Part shown: positions 8,977 through 18,655 of the stretch, in pieces
Numbering within the stretch: position 1 is the stretch's first letter
Layout of the letters: every line of letters begins with the position of its first letter
From: a virus
DNA length: 64,000 nucleotides
Direction: 5' to 3' (one strand)
Virus record (IMG/VR): IMGVR_UViG_3300022198_002714
Coordinates: 25,753 to 89,752 of that record
Notes under the pieces: model-generated
The model's database searches: none
Told to the model about the DNA's origin: nothing
Seen by the model: only the letters and a program-made list of their open reading frames with translations
Made by a program: the position numbers and the translations under genes

Positions 8977-9318
8977 TCAAGCGCGGCGACCGATGGCGAA
9001 GAAGGTCCCTGCAACGGTTGAGCCGGGAGTAGCGGGGGCAGCGCCACCACCGTCAGGGTCAAGTTCCTTCTGAGCAGGGTACACCGTAATGGTGGTTCCG
9101 CTCACCGTAGCCACGTCGAGAAGGTTCAGGGTACCGGTACCCGTACCATCATCTTGCGTAAAGCCCTGCTCCACCACAGACGCGGGGTTAATTGTGAACG
9201 TGTCAATGCTGCTGAAAAACGCGCTCAGGTTAATGGTCGTTTCACCGGCATCATACGAACCGGTCACAATGAAGCGGTCACCAAAAACGGTCGGTCGGGG
9301 GTCAATAGTTACTGCCAT
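8977..9318 (-). CDS. Small beta-rich head protein
   Basis: 113 residues; ATG at 9318 with GGAGTGATGA upstream. It starts MAVTIDPRPTVFGDRFIVTG and continues as alternating Val/Thr strands with a Gly/Pro/Ala loop. This composition is typical of capsid decoration or accessory proteins. It sits among the small genes after the capsid protein. No specific family was recognised. Confidence 0.5.
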   Translation of the reverse strand: MAVTIDPRPTVFGDRFIVTGSYDAGETTINLSAFFSSIDTFTINPASVVEQGFTQDDGTGTGTLNLLDVATVSGTTITVYPAQKELDPDGGGAAPATPGSTVAGTFFAIGRRA

Positions 9319-9324
9319 TTATCA

Positions 9325-9666
9325 TCACTCCTGTGTTTCTTCGGTTGGTGCCGTCGGATTTAGGTGTTCCTCAACCAAGGCAAGTCCTGCCGCCTTGGTC
9401 ACGTAGCCGGAATACTCCACGCCCTGTTCGTCAAGCCAATCGAGAATGTCTTTGCGGGACCATCCGGCGTCAGGCAGGCCATCGCCGCCTTCATCCACCG
9501 TGATGCCTGCATCACCCTCGATGACAAACTGACTTTCAGGGAGGTGAGTACGCCACGTGTCGAGCCACTCCTGACTGACCTCCACGGACTTATGCCGCCT
9601 GAACACGCTTGGGCCATCAGGCCTTCGCCGCTCAAACGAGCGTCCCACGTAGGTCACGACGGGCAC
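9325..9666 (-). CDS. Small protein with C-terminal HeH/SAP-like motif
   Basis: 113 residues, GTG start at 9666 following GAGGTGGTTGA. The C-terminal part (WSRKDILDWLDEQGVEYSGY, then TKAAGLALVEEHL) has the helix-extended loop-helix pattern of HeH/LEM-like domains found in small phage head proteins. The N-terminal half is basic. It lies directly downstream of the probable decoration protein. The role is unknown; such domains are often linked to head completion. Confidence 0.5.
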   Translation of the reverse strand: MPVVTYVGRSFERRRPDGPSVFRRHKSVEVSQEWLDTWRTHLPESQFVIEGDAGITVDEGGDGLPDAGWSRKDILDWLDEQGVEYSGYVTKAAGLALVEEHLNPTAPTEETQE

Positions 9667-9675
9667 TCAACCACC

Positions 9676-10122
9676 TCACAGTACGAGGAAGGTCACGGTA
9701 CCGGCGTTGCCGACTGCGACAGTCAACTCAAGGTCACCCGTGAGGGTCACGGAAGAGCCACCGGTTTCGCCCGTAAGAGCAACAATCTTGGTGACGGGGG
9801 TACCATCATCCGTGTCATCACCGCTGCCTGAAGCACCGGAAGACAAGGTGATGGTCACCGCCGCCGTCGTGACTGCACCGAGGTTCAGCGAAATCATTCG
9901 CAGCGAACCCGCAGCGTTACCGTCCGTGTTGCTCGCGGTAAAAGCCGCGAGGCCCGCCGCGCCACCGGGGTACGTACCCCCGGAGTTACCGCTGAGCCAA
10001 CCCGTCTCACCGAGCAGCGTGCCGGTGCGCATGTCGAGGTCGAGGGCGACCGACAACGATGCAAGGTTTGCATCAGTTGCAACCGTGTACTTGATTCCTT
10101 TGTTGTAGTATGGTCCTGCCAT
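9676..10122 (-). CDS. Capsid decoration / minor capsid protein (probable)
   Basis: 148 residues from the ATG at 10122 (MAGPYYNKGI), preceded by AAGGAGTGAATGAA, the same leader that precedes the major capsid gene. The protein is Gly/Ala/Thr/Ser-rich and beta-like with low charge, as in capsid decoration proteins. Its place immediately after the capsid gene and the shared strong ribosome-binding site suggest high expression. No family motif can be named. Confidence 0.5.
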   Translation of the reverse strand: MAGPYYNKGIKYTVATDANLASLSVALDLDMRTGTLLGETGWLSGNSGGTYPGGAAGLAAFTASNTDGNAAGSLRMISLNLGAVTTAAVTITLSSGASGSGDDTDDGTPVTKIVALTGETGGSSVTLTGDLELTVAVGNAGTVTFLVL

Positions 10123-10161
10123 TTCATTCACTCCTTGTTTTCAGTTTGTCTCCAATGGACC

Positions 10162-11328
10162 TCACTTCAGGTCACGGATGGAAGCGTGACCACCAAAGAA
10201 AGTGGTCCACAACTCACCCATGGTGCGGTACATGCCTTCCTGACCCAGCCTGTTGATGGCGAAGGGGTCGCCCGTCTCGATGCCGGACTCGAAGTACTGA
10301 GTCGGGATGGCGGTGGAGAAGTACAGGTAGTCCGTGTCGAGGAAGTACATGCGGGACAGGGTGTCCTTTGCAACGTCCTTGGAGGGGATGATGGGAATAC
10401 CGTTGTAGGTCGCCACGATGAAACCGGCCTCGATACCGGGCACACCCTTCACACCGTTGTAGGTGGGGGTGACACGCTTTTCCTCAAGGAACCGCTGCTG
10501 CGACTGCAAGAGTTGCTGCAAGCGCATGAGGGTGTCGTAGCCCGTCAGGATGACCTTGGGGTTGCCACCGCGCTCCCACGTCAGGCGGAAGATTTCATCG
10601 AGGTGGTCGAGGGACAGAACACGGTCCGTACCCTTGGTACCGGAGGTGCTGACTTCGGCGTGGGACCAAGCGTTTGCGTCACGGTTAATCGAGTACATGT
10701 CTTCGTCACCGGCTTCTCCGTAGTCACCGGCTGCCCCACCAAAGTCCATGGTGTTCGCCACGTTACCGGATGCCGTGATAGCACCCGCCGTCACACGGTC
10801 GAGCGACTCAAAGTCGTTCCCGGCAACGGTCGTCACGTCCTCGGTGAGCATCTTGTTGATGTGTTCTGCGTGGTGCTTGCCCATCTCTTCCTTCAGCACG
10901 GCGCGAATGTCACCGAGGCCGTCGTCCTTGTCAGCAAGGAACATCGCCGTCTCCGACATGTCGAAGGTGTGCGCGATGGTCTTGGGCTTCGCAGCAATGT
11001 GTTGGAAGGTCGGCTTGGTGGTGTCGGGGAGAGTCGAGTTCTCCGCGAGGCCACCGCCCTTGGCGAAGGAGGGACGCTCCGTGATGACGCGCCACCCGCT
11101 GCGCTCCCAAGGCCGCTTGGGGAGGATGGAGAAGGCGTTGAACTCTTGGTTGAGTTGGCTCCACACCTTGCGGCCATAGATGGCCTGATAGATACCCGCC
11201 GTGGTGGAGAGCATCGGTGCGTCAGCCTTCAAGAGTTCGCTGCCGGAGTAAGAGTACCCCATGGCGTTTCCTGCGCCATAGAAGTACCGCTCCATGTCGG
11301 TAATTGTCCTGATGTAGTCACGTGCCAT
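10162..11328 (-). CDS. HK97-fold major capsid protein
   Basis: 388 residues from the ATG at 11328 (MARDYIRTITDMERYFYG), chosen because AAAGGAGTGAATGAA precedes it. The order of elements fits the HK97 fold: an N-terminal arm, an E-loop region with WRVITERPSFAKGGG, a spine helix region, and a late P-domain strand block GIEAGFIVATYNGIPIIPSK. It follows the protease-scaffold gene directly, as expected. It is the main shell protein of the virion. The family call is by pattern and gene order. Confidence 0.85.
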   Translation of the reverse strand: MARDYIRTITDMERYFYGAGNAMGYSYSGSELLKADAPMLSTTAGIYQAIYGRKVWSQLNQEFNAFSILPKRPWERSGWRVITERPSFAKGGGLAENSTLPDTTKPTFQHIAAKPKTIAHTFDMSETAMFLADKDDGLGDIRAVLKEEMGKHHAEHINKMLTEDVTTVAGNDFESLDRVTAGAITASGNVANTMDFGGAAGDYGEAGDEDMYSINRDANAWSHAEVSTSGTKGTDRVLSLDHLDEIFRLTWERGGNPKVILTGYDTLMRLQQLLQSQQRFLEEKRVTPTYNGVKGVPGIEAGFIVATYNGIPIIPSKDVAKDTLSRMYFLDTDYLYFSTAIPTQYFESGIETGDPFAINRLGQEGMYRTMGELWTTFFGGHASIRDLK

Positions 11329-11354
11329 TTCATTCACTCCTTTGTTTGATTCCT

Positions 11355-12728
11355 TCACTCACCCCGGACCGCTCGGCCCGCGAGGGTGTGAACTTCGTCC
11401 CACGACATGTTCGCAAGGTCGCCCGTGGTGGGGACCTCGACCTTCGTGGAGGACTTTGCAATGGTGGTGCCAACCGCAACGCTGCCGGTGGACAGGTTGT
11501 CGAGGCGGTCACTCAGCGACTCAATGGACTTGAGAACCTGAGCGAGAGGGGCACGCGGGTCAAAGTTGTCGCGCTCGACCTGAGCCTTGGCAATCTGCAT
11601 CTCCTGAGAGAAGCGGGAAGAGAACTGCTGCTCAAGGTTGCCACGGAAGGCCTGCTCAAGAGCAGCGGCCTTGTACACTTCGTAGGCAGCCTCAATGTCG
11701 GAGTCGGAAGCCGAGGTGACGTAGGACTTGCCGAGTTGGACAGGTCCAAGGGCACCGGAGGGTTCTCGACCGCCGCCGGAGGTGAGGGCGGAGATGGCAC
11801 CCGTGGAGGGGCTACCCTTCTCCTGACCGCGACCGCGAACCTGACCGGCAAAGTAGTCGGCACCGTCCACGGAGTCGGGGTTGTCAAAACCGCCCATCTG
11901 AGCCTTCGACATTTGGTCGAAGTGCAGTCGGGCCGCGTGGGTGTCAACACCCGCGCTCTTCAGCGTGTCTTCCATCCATGAGAGGTATTCAGCGGTGATA
12001 ACGTCGCTGTATTCTCCCTTTTCCATATCTTCAGGCATGTCTTCGTCCTCCTTGTTGTCTTTTTGGGACTCTTTTTCTTCGGAGTCCTTGGACTCCTTCT
12101 TTCCTTCCTTCATGCTCTCACGGAGAGCAGGAGGAAGTTCGCCCTTTTCCATCGCATCGAGGCGGGCTTCAAGTCGGCTCATAATGTCGGTCAAATCGTT
12201 GTCTGCACTCATAGTGGTGTCCTCCTTTAAGATGCTGAACTGCGCTTCAGGGTTAATCCCCTTCTCGCAAATCGTAATCTCATGGAGTTCCATTTTGGAG
12301 ATTTCCTGATAATCTCCGTGGATTGAGTCAGACTTGCGAACACGCTTGAACGCCTGACCCCCAATAGAGAAGCCACGCAAGTTGCCCTTGCGGATTTCCG
12401 CAGCAACCTCACGGGCCTTCTCAATGTCGTTGCGGAGTTGCACAACGACGAACATGCCGGTGTCGTCACACTCAGACTTCCACATGCGACCGTTGGAGTC
12501 CACGTAGGAGTCAATGACTTCACCGACTTGAATGTTGGAGTGAGCGAGTTGCACGTTGCGGTACTTGTCGCTCTTCATAAAACCATCAAAGGCATCCTTG
12601 AGGGCACTCCGCGTAATGAGGTCGCCCTGCTTATCCACCAATTCGACGGAAGCATAGCCCGCAACCACAAGGTCAGACCCGCTCTTCAGGAGCGAGAGTC
12701 CGACTTCAGGTCGCTGAACCGTAAGCAT
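11355..12728 (-). CDS. Prohead protease fused to scaffold
   Basis: 457 residues. Residues ~25-165 match the serine prohead protease family (HK97 gp4-like): DKQGDLITRSALKDAF, a catalytic His in NVQLAHSN, the Ser motif LRGFSIGG, and MELHEITICEKGINPEAQF. The rest is a long charged helical region (Lys/Glu-rich, then coiled-coil) ending in NMSWDEVHTLAGRAVRG, typical of a scaffold that is cleaved during maturation. The C-terminal block is shared with the protein at 19225-19563. It lies immediately upstream of the capsid gene. Confidence 0.85.
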   Translation of the reverse strand: MLTVQRPEVGLSLLKSGSDLVVAGYASVELVDKQGDLITRSALKDAFDGFMKSDKYRNVQLAHSNIQVGEVIDSYVDSNGRMWKSECDDTGMFVVVQLRNDIEKAREVAAEIRKGNLRGFSIGGQAFKRVRKSDSIHGDYQEISKMELHEITICEKGINPEAQFSILKEDTTMSADNDLTDIMSRLEARLDAMEKGELPPALRESMKEGKKESKDSEEKESQKDNKEDEDMPEDMEKGEYSDVITAEYLSWMEDTLKSAGVDTHAARLHFDQMSKAQMGGFDNPDSVDGADYFAGQVRGRGQEKGSPSTGAISALTSGGGREPSGALGPVQLGKSYVTSASDSDIEAAYEVYKAAALEQAFRGNLEQQFSSRFSQEMQIAKAQVERDNFDPRAPLAQVLKSIESLSDRLDNLSTGSVAVGTTIAKSSTKVEVPTTGDLANMSWDEVHTLAGRAVRGE

Positions 12729-12746
12729 TGTCTCCCCAATCCCTTG

Positions 12747-12766
12747 TTATAGTACATAAAGTGCTA
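12747..12766 (-). promoter_or_regulatory. Possible promoter before protease-capsid genes
   Basis: In the 38-bp gap between the giant gene and the protease gene the minus strand reads CACTTTATGTACTATAAC, with TATA-like bases about 20-28 bp before the ATG at 12728. A TAGTA...TACTA dyad spans it. It is unlike the early promoter, so a separate late promoter is only a suggestion. Confidence 0.3.
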
Positions 12767-15700
12767 CTATGCGGGCGATATCTTCGCTTGGTCGTTTTCA
12801 TAGTCTAAAACGATAGGCTGCTCGCCATCCACAGGAATAACGACATGTTCCGTACGCTTCTTCTCATCAGTCTTCCGACCTACACCCTTTGGGTCGTAAT
12901 CGGGAAGGTTTTGCTCGTCCGTAACCTTGGTAGGACCCTGTGGTGACTCAATAGGAGTAGCAAGGTCAATGCCCAATCCCTTTGGTCCCGTCCACGTCAT
13001 GCGCTCTTTTGCCAACACATCAAGGGTTCGGGCAATCACGTCCAACGCTTTTTTCGTTCGTGGCTTGAGTAGCCGCTCTTCGTCGTCCTCTTCCAACAGA
13101 CCTGCTGATTCTTCTTCCTGTTGTTCAAGATTCGGAACTTTTCCCTCCATCTTGACCAAGATGTTCTCCATCATGAGCGGCACAAAGGGCGACCAATACG
13201 ATGCAATGGATTCAGCAAGTTGAACAGGATAGTCGCTCTTGTACAAGTCACCAAGGGTGGACTTGGGCGAGTGAACGTACCACGCATGATTGAACTTCTC
13301 CACTTGGTAGGTCACACTATCCATGTCGTTGAACAAGAGATTGATGCCTCCTTCCGTTAGTTCAATGTCAAAAGGCACGAAGGTTGTTCCATACGACTTG
13401 GTAAGCAAATCAAGTGATTCTGCACTTGCGGCACCTTCACCTTCACCGTCACCCTCAATTTGTCGCACGTGAATGTCGTACACATTGCGCCCGCCTCGCA
13501 CCTTCTTGGTCACACCTGAGATAGAAACACGAACAATGTCACCGACTTTGAATGCCTTCTGTTGGTTGCGAGCCGTACCTACGTCCATGTAGTCGCTGCC
13601 CTTGTACTCCACCGCACGGTTTCCAAGCACCGACCCGTCGAGGATTGGCCCTGCGCCAAGTTGGTAGGTGTAGGGACCGGTACCCCTGCGGTCAAGGATG
13701 ATGAAGTTGTAGTCACGGCTTGGGCGAAGCAGTACCCACTTGGGGTGACGACGTTCGCCACGCATGTAGGTGGACTTGCTATCGCGCAGCAAGATGTTCT
13801 CATGCTCACCTTGCAGCCCGTTGACCGCTTCCTCAAGACCTTCTTCGTCGGTCATCTTGGTGTCGTGTGGGCCGGGAATGATGACGCATTCACGGCTATC
13901 GAATTGGCTGCGCAACACCTTCAATCGCTCATGCATCTGCATGTCGGACACGTTGTTGTTGTCGTAGTTCACAATGTCAACGATGTTGAGTTCTTCGTCA
14001 CCCAAGATGCCATCAAGGGTGTAGTTGCGGTCGTTCAACTGTTCTAAGGCCTCACGAAACTTTTTCTTCACGTTGACTTTGCGGTTGTTTTCATCAAGCA
14101 CCGTAATCTCGTCACCGTTCTTGATGATGATGACACGCTTCCCATCGTACCACTTGGACACGGCCCAAGAGTTGCTGAAGCCGCGAAGGTGTTGCAGGTC
14201 AGTCAACTCAAAGATGCGATGCATAGGACGGATGGGAGCAATCCATTCAGGCTCATCTGATTTTGCAATCAAATCATTTCCTTCAAGCAAGTTGTTGATG
14301 AAAGCCGTAGTTTCAGATGCATTGATGATGTACGGGTCATTGCTTACTACGTCCAAACCATCTTCAGTAAGACGGGAGAAGGGGAACGAAGTGTCCATTG
14401 GCGGAGGCAAGTTTGGTTGTACACTCCTTACCCACTCTTTGCCCATCACTTCTTCTTGATTGTTCGTAGGAACAGGAATGGGAAGGAAGGGAACAGGATT
14501 GTTGCCGTACACAGGTGTACCGTCTTCCATAAAGTCAAATCCACCTGAAGAGGTGACGGGCGAACCTGAAAAATGCACATTCATACCTGTGTTAAACGTA
14601 GGCATAATTGGGTATTGAGTGGGATGAGAGCCGCCAACAGGCATACCCGCATGCCACCCACGGGTTGTTGAGGTGTTGCTCATTGTTTCCTCTCGGGGCG
14701 GAGATTGGTCTTGCATTGGGTCATAGACAATCAGGGTATCAGCCTTGTTTCGGGTGTTGATGTTCTGCCACGTGAACGTGTTTTTGCTTCCTTCCGCTTT
14801 TCCATGCGGGTCGCCTTGATGAAGTTGCAAACCCAACAATTCCAATGAATCGCTGAACTGATTTGGTCGCATACGTTGTACAATAGCACCTGCGGCACGA
14901 TGAATCCCGTGGGCTTTCCACGCACTAAGATTTGACTTACCCTGATATTTTGCCTGTTGAAGTTTTTCAACACCCTTAGAATATCCATGCGTGTGAATTG
15001 TATGGTTGATTTCATCTTCTCCATCAAGGTCGTGAATGTTCTGTTGCATGAACTCTTCATCCCTTGGATGAAGGAATGATGTATCGTAGTTGCCAATGTT
15101 CTGTACAACACCACTTGTCAGCAAATTGCCTACGTTGTTCACATGCAACGGATAGCCACGGTTTTGTGCTTCTTGAATCAAAGAAGCGGCGTATTCCTTT
15201 GTGTAGGGTGTAATTTCAATTCCAAGATGCCCAAGCACATCTTCGGGATTTTCATTCCCGTGTACTTCAAGTCCACTTTCTGTGAGGTAATCACGAATGT
15301 CATGTAGCACATCGCTATCCTTGCTCTTCATGTCTTTGACTTCAGTACGGAAACCGTAGGCCTGACGGGTAAGACCTGTTACTTGAGCAGGATGAGAAAG
15401 AATCCATCGTTCAGCATCGTGAAAAAGTCGGAGCATGTTAGCATGAGCCTTTGCAGGGTCCGCAGCATCAAACGCACTTGGGTCTTGTTCTTCCCATAGT
15501 GGCTTCAGCACGTTAGCAGCAACGAATGTCACCAATTTGCGAGACTCGTCCATCTCTTTCATTGCGTGGTCTTCGTGGGCTTTCCACCAATCGCTATTCA
15601 CTTCTCCAAGCGCACCCTTCTGCGCTTCAAGTTGCAGTTCAACCAATCGTTCTTTGACTTCTTGGTAGCGTTGACGAATACTTTCAACGTCCAAGTTTGG

Positions 15701-18643
15701 GTCGCTTTCAATTTGTTCAAGAATGCCCATCATTTCATTTTGCAAGTCTTGTTCTTCTTGCATAGCGGGCAACGCGCCACCCACCTTCATCATGTGAGCA
15801 ATACCGCGACGTGGCGCGTCTTCTTTGATTCCTTGAGCCGTTCCCTTCTTGTTTTTCGCCGCCACCTTGGAATAGTAGGGCACGTCGTTCAAAGCATGAT
15901 TTACCTGATTGATTACCTCTTGTTGACTGTATTCCCTTTGGTATCGTTCGTTGAGGTAATTCATCAGTTGAGTGAAGTCACCGTCATCTCCTTCACGCAA
16001 ATATCGTTCAACATCAGCGGGGTTTGTTGTGTTCAACATTTGTGCAATGTCACGCACAGTACTCAACCCCTGTCGGTCAGCCTTCACATCAAGGAACATG
16101 TCTTTCATGCTCTCAAATGTAGGCTTCTTGGCCGAGCCTTCCCATCCCATCATGGACAGGAAGTCGTTGAGTGTTTCACCTGCGGGGAAGGGAACCAATC
16201 CTCGCATAACATCTGTATATGACGAAACGGACTTGGCTCGCGGCTGAGTGTGGTGGGCATCGAGTCCAAGGTACATGGCGTGTCGCAGGGCGTCAATCAC
16301 CATGCTTATTCCACTACCCGAAGCAGCGTAGTTTTCCTTTCCCCCTGTCTTAGAAAATTGATTGTGAGAAAGAGTTGATGACATGTGTTCAAGGTTCATC
16401 CCTTGAGTCTGAACCTTGTCTTTCATTGCATCTGCTTCTTTTTTGGTAATACGACCTTGAAAGTATTCATATTCCGGTGAAAAGGAGTGAGCAAACAACG
16501 TGTAGTTGTGCTTGAAGTTACCATCGTCATGTCCTTGTGTGTGCAGACGGGTTACATTTGCAGGAGAAAGCATATTGCGAATTGGAAATGATTTGGGTAA
16601 GTACTGAAAGTTTCTTTTTGTCTCGTCATACACCCCTTCGGTGACCGTCTGTGGTGTCATAAAATGATACATCAAGAAGCCGTTTCCCGTCGCTTCTGTT
16701 GAGTCTTGACCGTTTAACGCCACACCCTTGAACATGTGTGAATTACCTTCTTCGTCTGAGTGCGGTGAGTGAATTATGTCGTGGTAGGTGTTGAGTGACA
16801 TGTTTTGTCCACCGTAAGGAGCAAACGGCATGTCCCAAAATCTTCCCGGCCCATAGGTGTATGCACCATCGTCACTTATCTGCCATATGTCAGGTAGGTT
16901 GTCTTCACTTGGATGAGGCCCAACTGCTGCTTTCAAATAAGCCATATCGTTGTTAATGTCCTTGGCCGAGCGTTCAAGCGATTCCAAACCTTGAGCCTCT
17001 TCAGCCATTTCTTCCAAAACTGACAAATTGATAGTTGGCTCATTGGGATTTTGTACACCGTACATGGGGTGGTTTGCCATCACAGTACGAGTACGAGGGT
17101 CATAACCTGCAAGAAAAAGAAGATTGTCAAAGTCAAATCGGGTACGAAGCAATTCCTCTTGCTTACCTTTTTTGAAATGACTGCGAGATGCTTCCTTGAT
17201 ATCATCCCAAGTCATTGTTGAATCAAGCACTTCAGGATTATTTTTGAAGTCAAACTTAGGCAAGAGGCTTAGTTCCCACTTGCTCTTTTTCTTTGCCGCT
17301 GTTGCTTTTGATGAAGTTTCGTCAATTTCATTGAGAATCTCGTCAACGCCGTGTGCCTCGTACAACATACTCAAAACTTTGTCGTGAAACGACATTGGTA
17401 TAGGCGTACCGTCTTCGGTGAAACTTTCAGACAAACTTTCCAATGGCACTCGCGTAGCATTACCAAGTCCGTGTTGCAAAAACTTTCCTTCGTCTCCTTG
17501 GCCGTAGTCCCTATCGTTGTCTTCAAGCATCAGATAGTTGCCTCTTCCACTATGACGCGGCTTTCGCGTGGCCCAATCCATTTCAGGTGTCATACGCAAA
17601 ACGGCATTCCAAGCAATGCGAGAAGTAGGAAACAAAGTTCCATCGGGCAATTGAATAGCATAATGATTTTTTGACCCGTTGATACCTCCGGGTTGGTTTA
17701 GGGCTTCCATTACCACATGTCGTTCTTCAGGCGTAAGCCATTCAAGACCGTACATGTAATCGGTGTGACCCAATTTTGTTGGGTGTTCTTGGTCAACGTC
17801 TTCTTCTAACCAACCTCGCTTTCGGTCATCAAAGTGCTGATGACGCAATGCTTCTTCGACACTTGAATATCCCCTGTCAGCCATTTCAGCCTGATGGGTT
17901 ATCCAATACTGCTCAGCATCGAAGTTGTTTGCCAACCAACGTGTAAAATCACGCTCATAGAGGTCAACAGCGTGTTGAGCATTTGGAGACGTGCCGTGAG
18001 TGAGGTCACCAAGCAATTTGAATTGTTTAGCATATCCGTCATTTTTTTCACGCTTATACGGTATGAAATCGTTCAATAGTGGACTGTTCTTTTCTCTCAA
18101 GTGATTGAGAAACGCTATCTCCATGTCCTTTTCTTTCTGAGCATGTCCTCCTAAGTAAAATCGGCGCAGTACATTCACAAAAGTAGGTTCACCTGTACCC
18201 GGACTAACACGCAGCAAAGGATGGTTAAACTCATGAAAAGGGAAGTTGAAGTGTTGGTATGCATGGCGGGCTGACGGAGGGTGGTACGTAGGCCAATGAG
18301 CGCGACCATGAGCCGGATTTTCAGCGGCCATCAAACCATCAAGCCATGCGTGACGACTCAACGGTGCGCTCGCATCAAAGGCTACCAAGGGTACTTTGCC
18401 CGGATAAATGTACTTGTCCCACGATAACTCAGGGTCTTCAGATGCAACCGTGATATCTTCTTCTTCCTTCAAAATGTATTCCGCAGCACTCTTGAGTAAA
18501 GTGTGAGTAGCGTCACCGTTGGGTGAATTGTCCAATGATTCCCACGCAATGATGTATTCAGCGGCAGAATCACGCAGGTCCTTACCATCACTCAACGACT
18601 TGAGCAGGTTGAGTGTTGCGTAATCGAACTGCTCAAAGGACAC
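12767..18643 (-). CDS. Giant 1958-residue protein with degenerate DNA-ligase-like domain
   Basis: The GTG start at 18643 follows GAGGGGGTGG. The first ~1450 residues are unrecognised: charged, His/Asn/Asp-rich, with helical stretches. Residues ~1470-1720 resemble an ATP-dependent DNA ligase/RNA-capping nucleotidyltransferase core: SKWYDGKRVIIIKNG (motif I region), TLDGILGDEELNIVDIVNYD (motif III), ENILLRDSKSTYMRGERRHP (motif IV) and a following OB-like region. In motif I the Lys is one residue too far from DG (K-W-Y-D-G instead of K-x-D-G), and the final K-x-K is WVLLRP, so adenylation activity is doubtful. It sits between portal accessory genes and the protease, hence probably virion-associated. 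Confidence 0.6.
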   Translation of the reverse strand: MSFEQFDYATLNLLKSLSDGKDLRDSAAEYIIAWESLDNSPNGDATHTLLKSAAEYILKEEEDITVASEDPELSWDKYIYPGKVPLVAFDASAPLSRHAWLDGLMAAENPAHGRAHWPTYHPPSARHAYQHFNFPFHEFNHPLLRVSPGTGEPTFVNVLRRFYLGGHAQKEKDMEIAFLNHLREKNSPLLNDFIPYKREKNDGYAKQFKLLGDLTHGTSPNAQHAVDLYERDFTRWLANNFDAEQYWITHQAEMADRGYSSVEEALRHQHFDDRKRGWLEEDVDQEHPTKLGHTDYMYGLEWLTPEERHVVMEALNQPGGINGSKNHYAIQLPDGTLFPTSRIAWNAVLRMTPEMDWATRKPRHSGRGNYLMLEDNDRDYGQGDEGKFLQHGLGNATRVPLESLSESFTEDGTPIPMSFHDKVLSMLYEAHGVDEILNEIDETSSKATAAKKKSKWELSLLPKFDFKNNPEVLDSTMTWDDIKEASRSHFKKGKQEELLRTRFDFDNLLFLAGYDPRTRTVMANHPMYGVQNPNEPTINLSVLEEMAEEAQGLESLERSAKDINNDMAYLKAAVGPHPSEDNLPDIWQISDDGAYTYGPGRFWDMPFAPYGGQNMSLNTYHDIIHSPHSDEEGNSHMFKGVALNGQDSTEATGNGFLMYHFMTPQTVTEGVYDETKRNFQYLPKSFPIRNMLSPANVTRLHTQGHDDGNFKHNYTLFAHSFSPEYEYFQGRITKKEADAMKDKVQTQGMNLEHMSSTLSHNQFSKTGGKENYAASGSGISMVIDALRHAMYLGLDAHHTQPRAKSVSSYTDVMRGLVPFPAGETLNDFLSMMGWEGSAKKPTFESMKDMFLDVKADRQGLSTVRDIAQMLNTTNPADVERYLREGDDGDFTQLMNYLNERYQREYSQQEVINQVNHALNDVPYYSKVAAKNKKGTAQGIKEDAPRRGIAHMMKVGGALPAMQEEQDLQNEMMGILEQIESDPNLDVESIRQRYQEVKERLVELQLEAQKGALGEVNSDWWKAHEDHAMKEMDESRKLVTFVAANVLKPLWEEQDPSAFDAADPAKAHANMLRLFHDAERWILSHPAQVTGLTRQAYGFRTEVKDMKSKDSDVLHDIRDYLTESGLEVHGNENPEDVLGHLGIEITPYTKEYAASLIQEAQNRGYPLHVNNVGNLLTSGVVQNIGNYDTSFLHPRDEEFMQQNIHDLDGEDEINHTIHTHGYSKGVEKLQQAKYQGKSNLSAWKAHGIHRAAGAIVQRMRPNQFSDSLELLGLQLHQGDPHGKAEGSKNTFTWQNINTRNKADTLIVYDPMQDQSPPREETMSNTSTTRGWHAGMPVGGSHPTQYPIMPTFNTGMNVHFSGSPVTSSGGFDFMEDGTPVYGNNPVPFLPIPVPTNNQEEVMGKEWVRSVQPNLPPPMDTSFPFSRLTEDGLDVVSNDPYIINASETTAFINNLLEGNDLIAKSDEPEWIAPIRPMHRIFELTDLQHLRGFSNSWAVSKWYDGKRVIIIKNGDEITVLDENNRKVNVKKKFREALEQLNDRNYTLDGILGDEELNIVDIVNYDNNNVSDMQMHERLKVLRSQFDSRECVIIPGPHDTKMTDEEGLEEAVNGLQGEHENILLRDSKSTYMRGERRHPKWVLLRPSRDYNFIILDRRGTGPYTYQLGAGPILDGSVLGNRAVEYKGSDYMDVGTARNQQKAFKVGDIVRVSISGVTKKVRGGRNVYDIHVRQIEGDGEGEGAASAESLDLLTKSYGTTFVPFDIELTEGGINLLFNDMDSVTYQVEKFNHAWYVHSPKSTLGDLYKSDYPVQLAESIASYWSPFVPLMMENILVKMEGKVPNLEQQEEESAGLLEEDDEERLLKPRTKKALDVIARTLDVLAKERMTWTGPKGLGIDLATPIESPQGPTKVTDEQNLPDYDPKGVGRKTDEKKRTEHVVIPVDGEQPIVLDYENDQAKISPA

Positions 18644-18655
18644 AAGACCACCCCC

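Noticed and set aside
10135-11349. Long plus-strand frame (404 codons) opposite the capsid gene
   Set aside because: It is the mirror of the major capsid gene on the other strand; no ribosome-binding site, and the translation is of the Val/Gly/Arg-rich type expected from antisense reading.
12600-12700. SALKDAFDGFMKSDKY in the protease as another copy of the docking motif
   Set aside because: It lacks the P-[F/M] and AW positions and is a normal part of the prohead protease domain.
14100-14170. A working ATP-dependent DNA ligase
   Set aside because: Motif I has the Lys displaced by one residue and motif V lacks its lysines, so I call it ligase-like rather than ligase.
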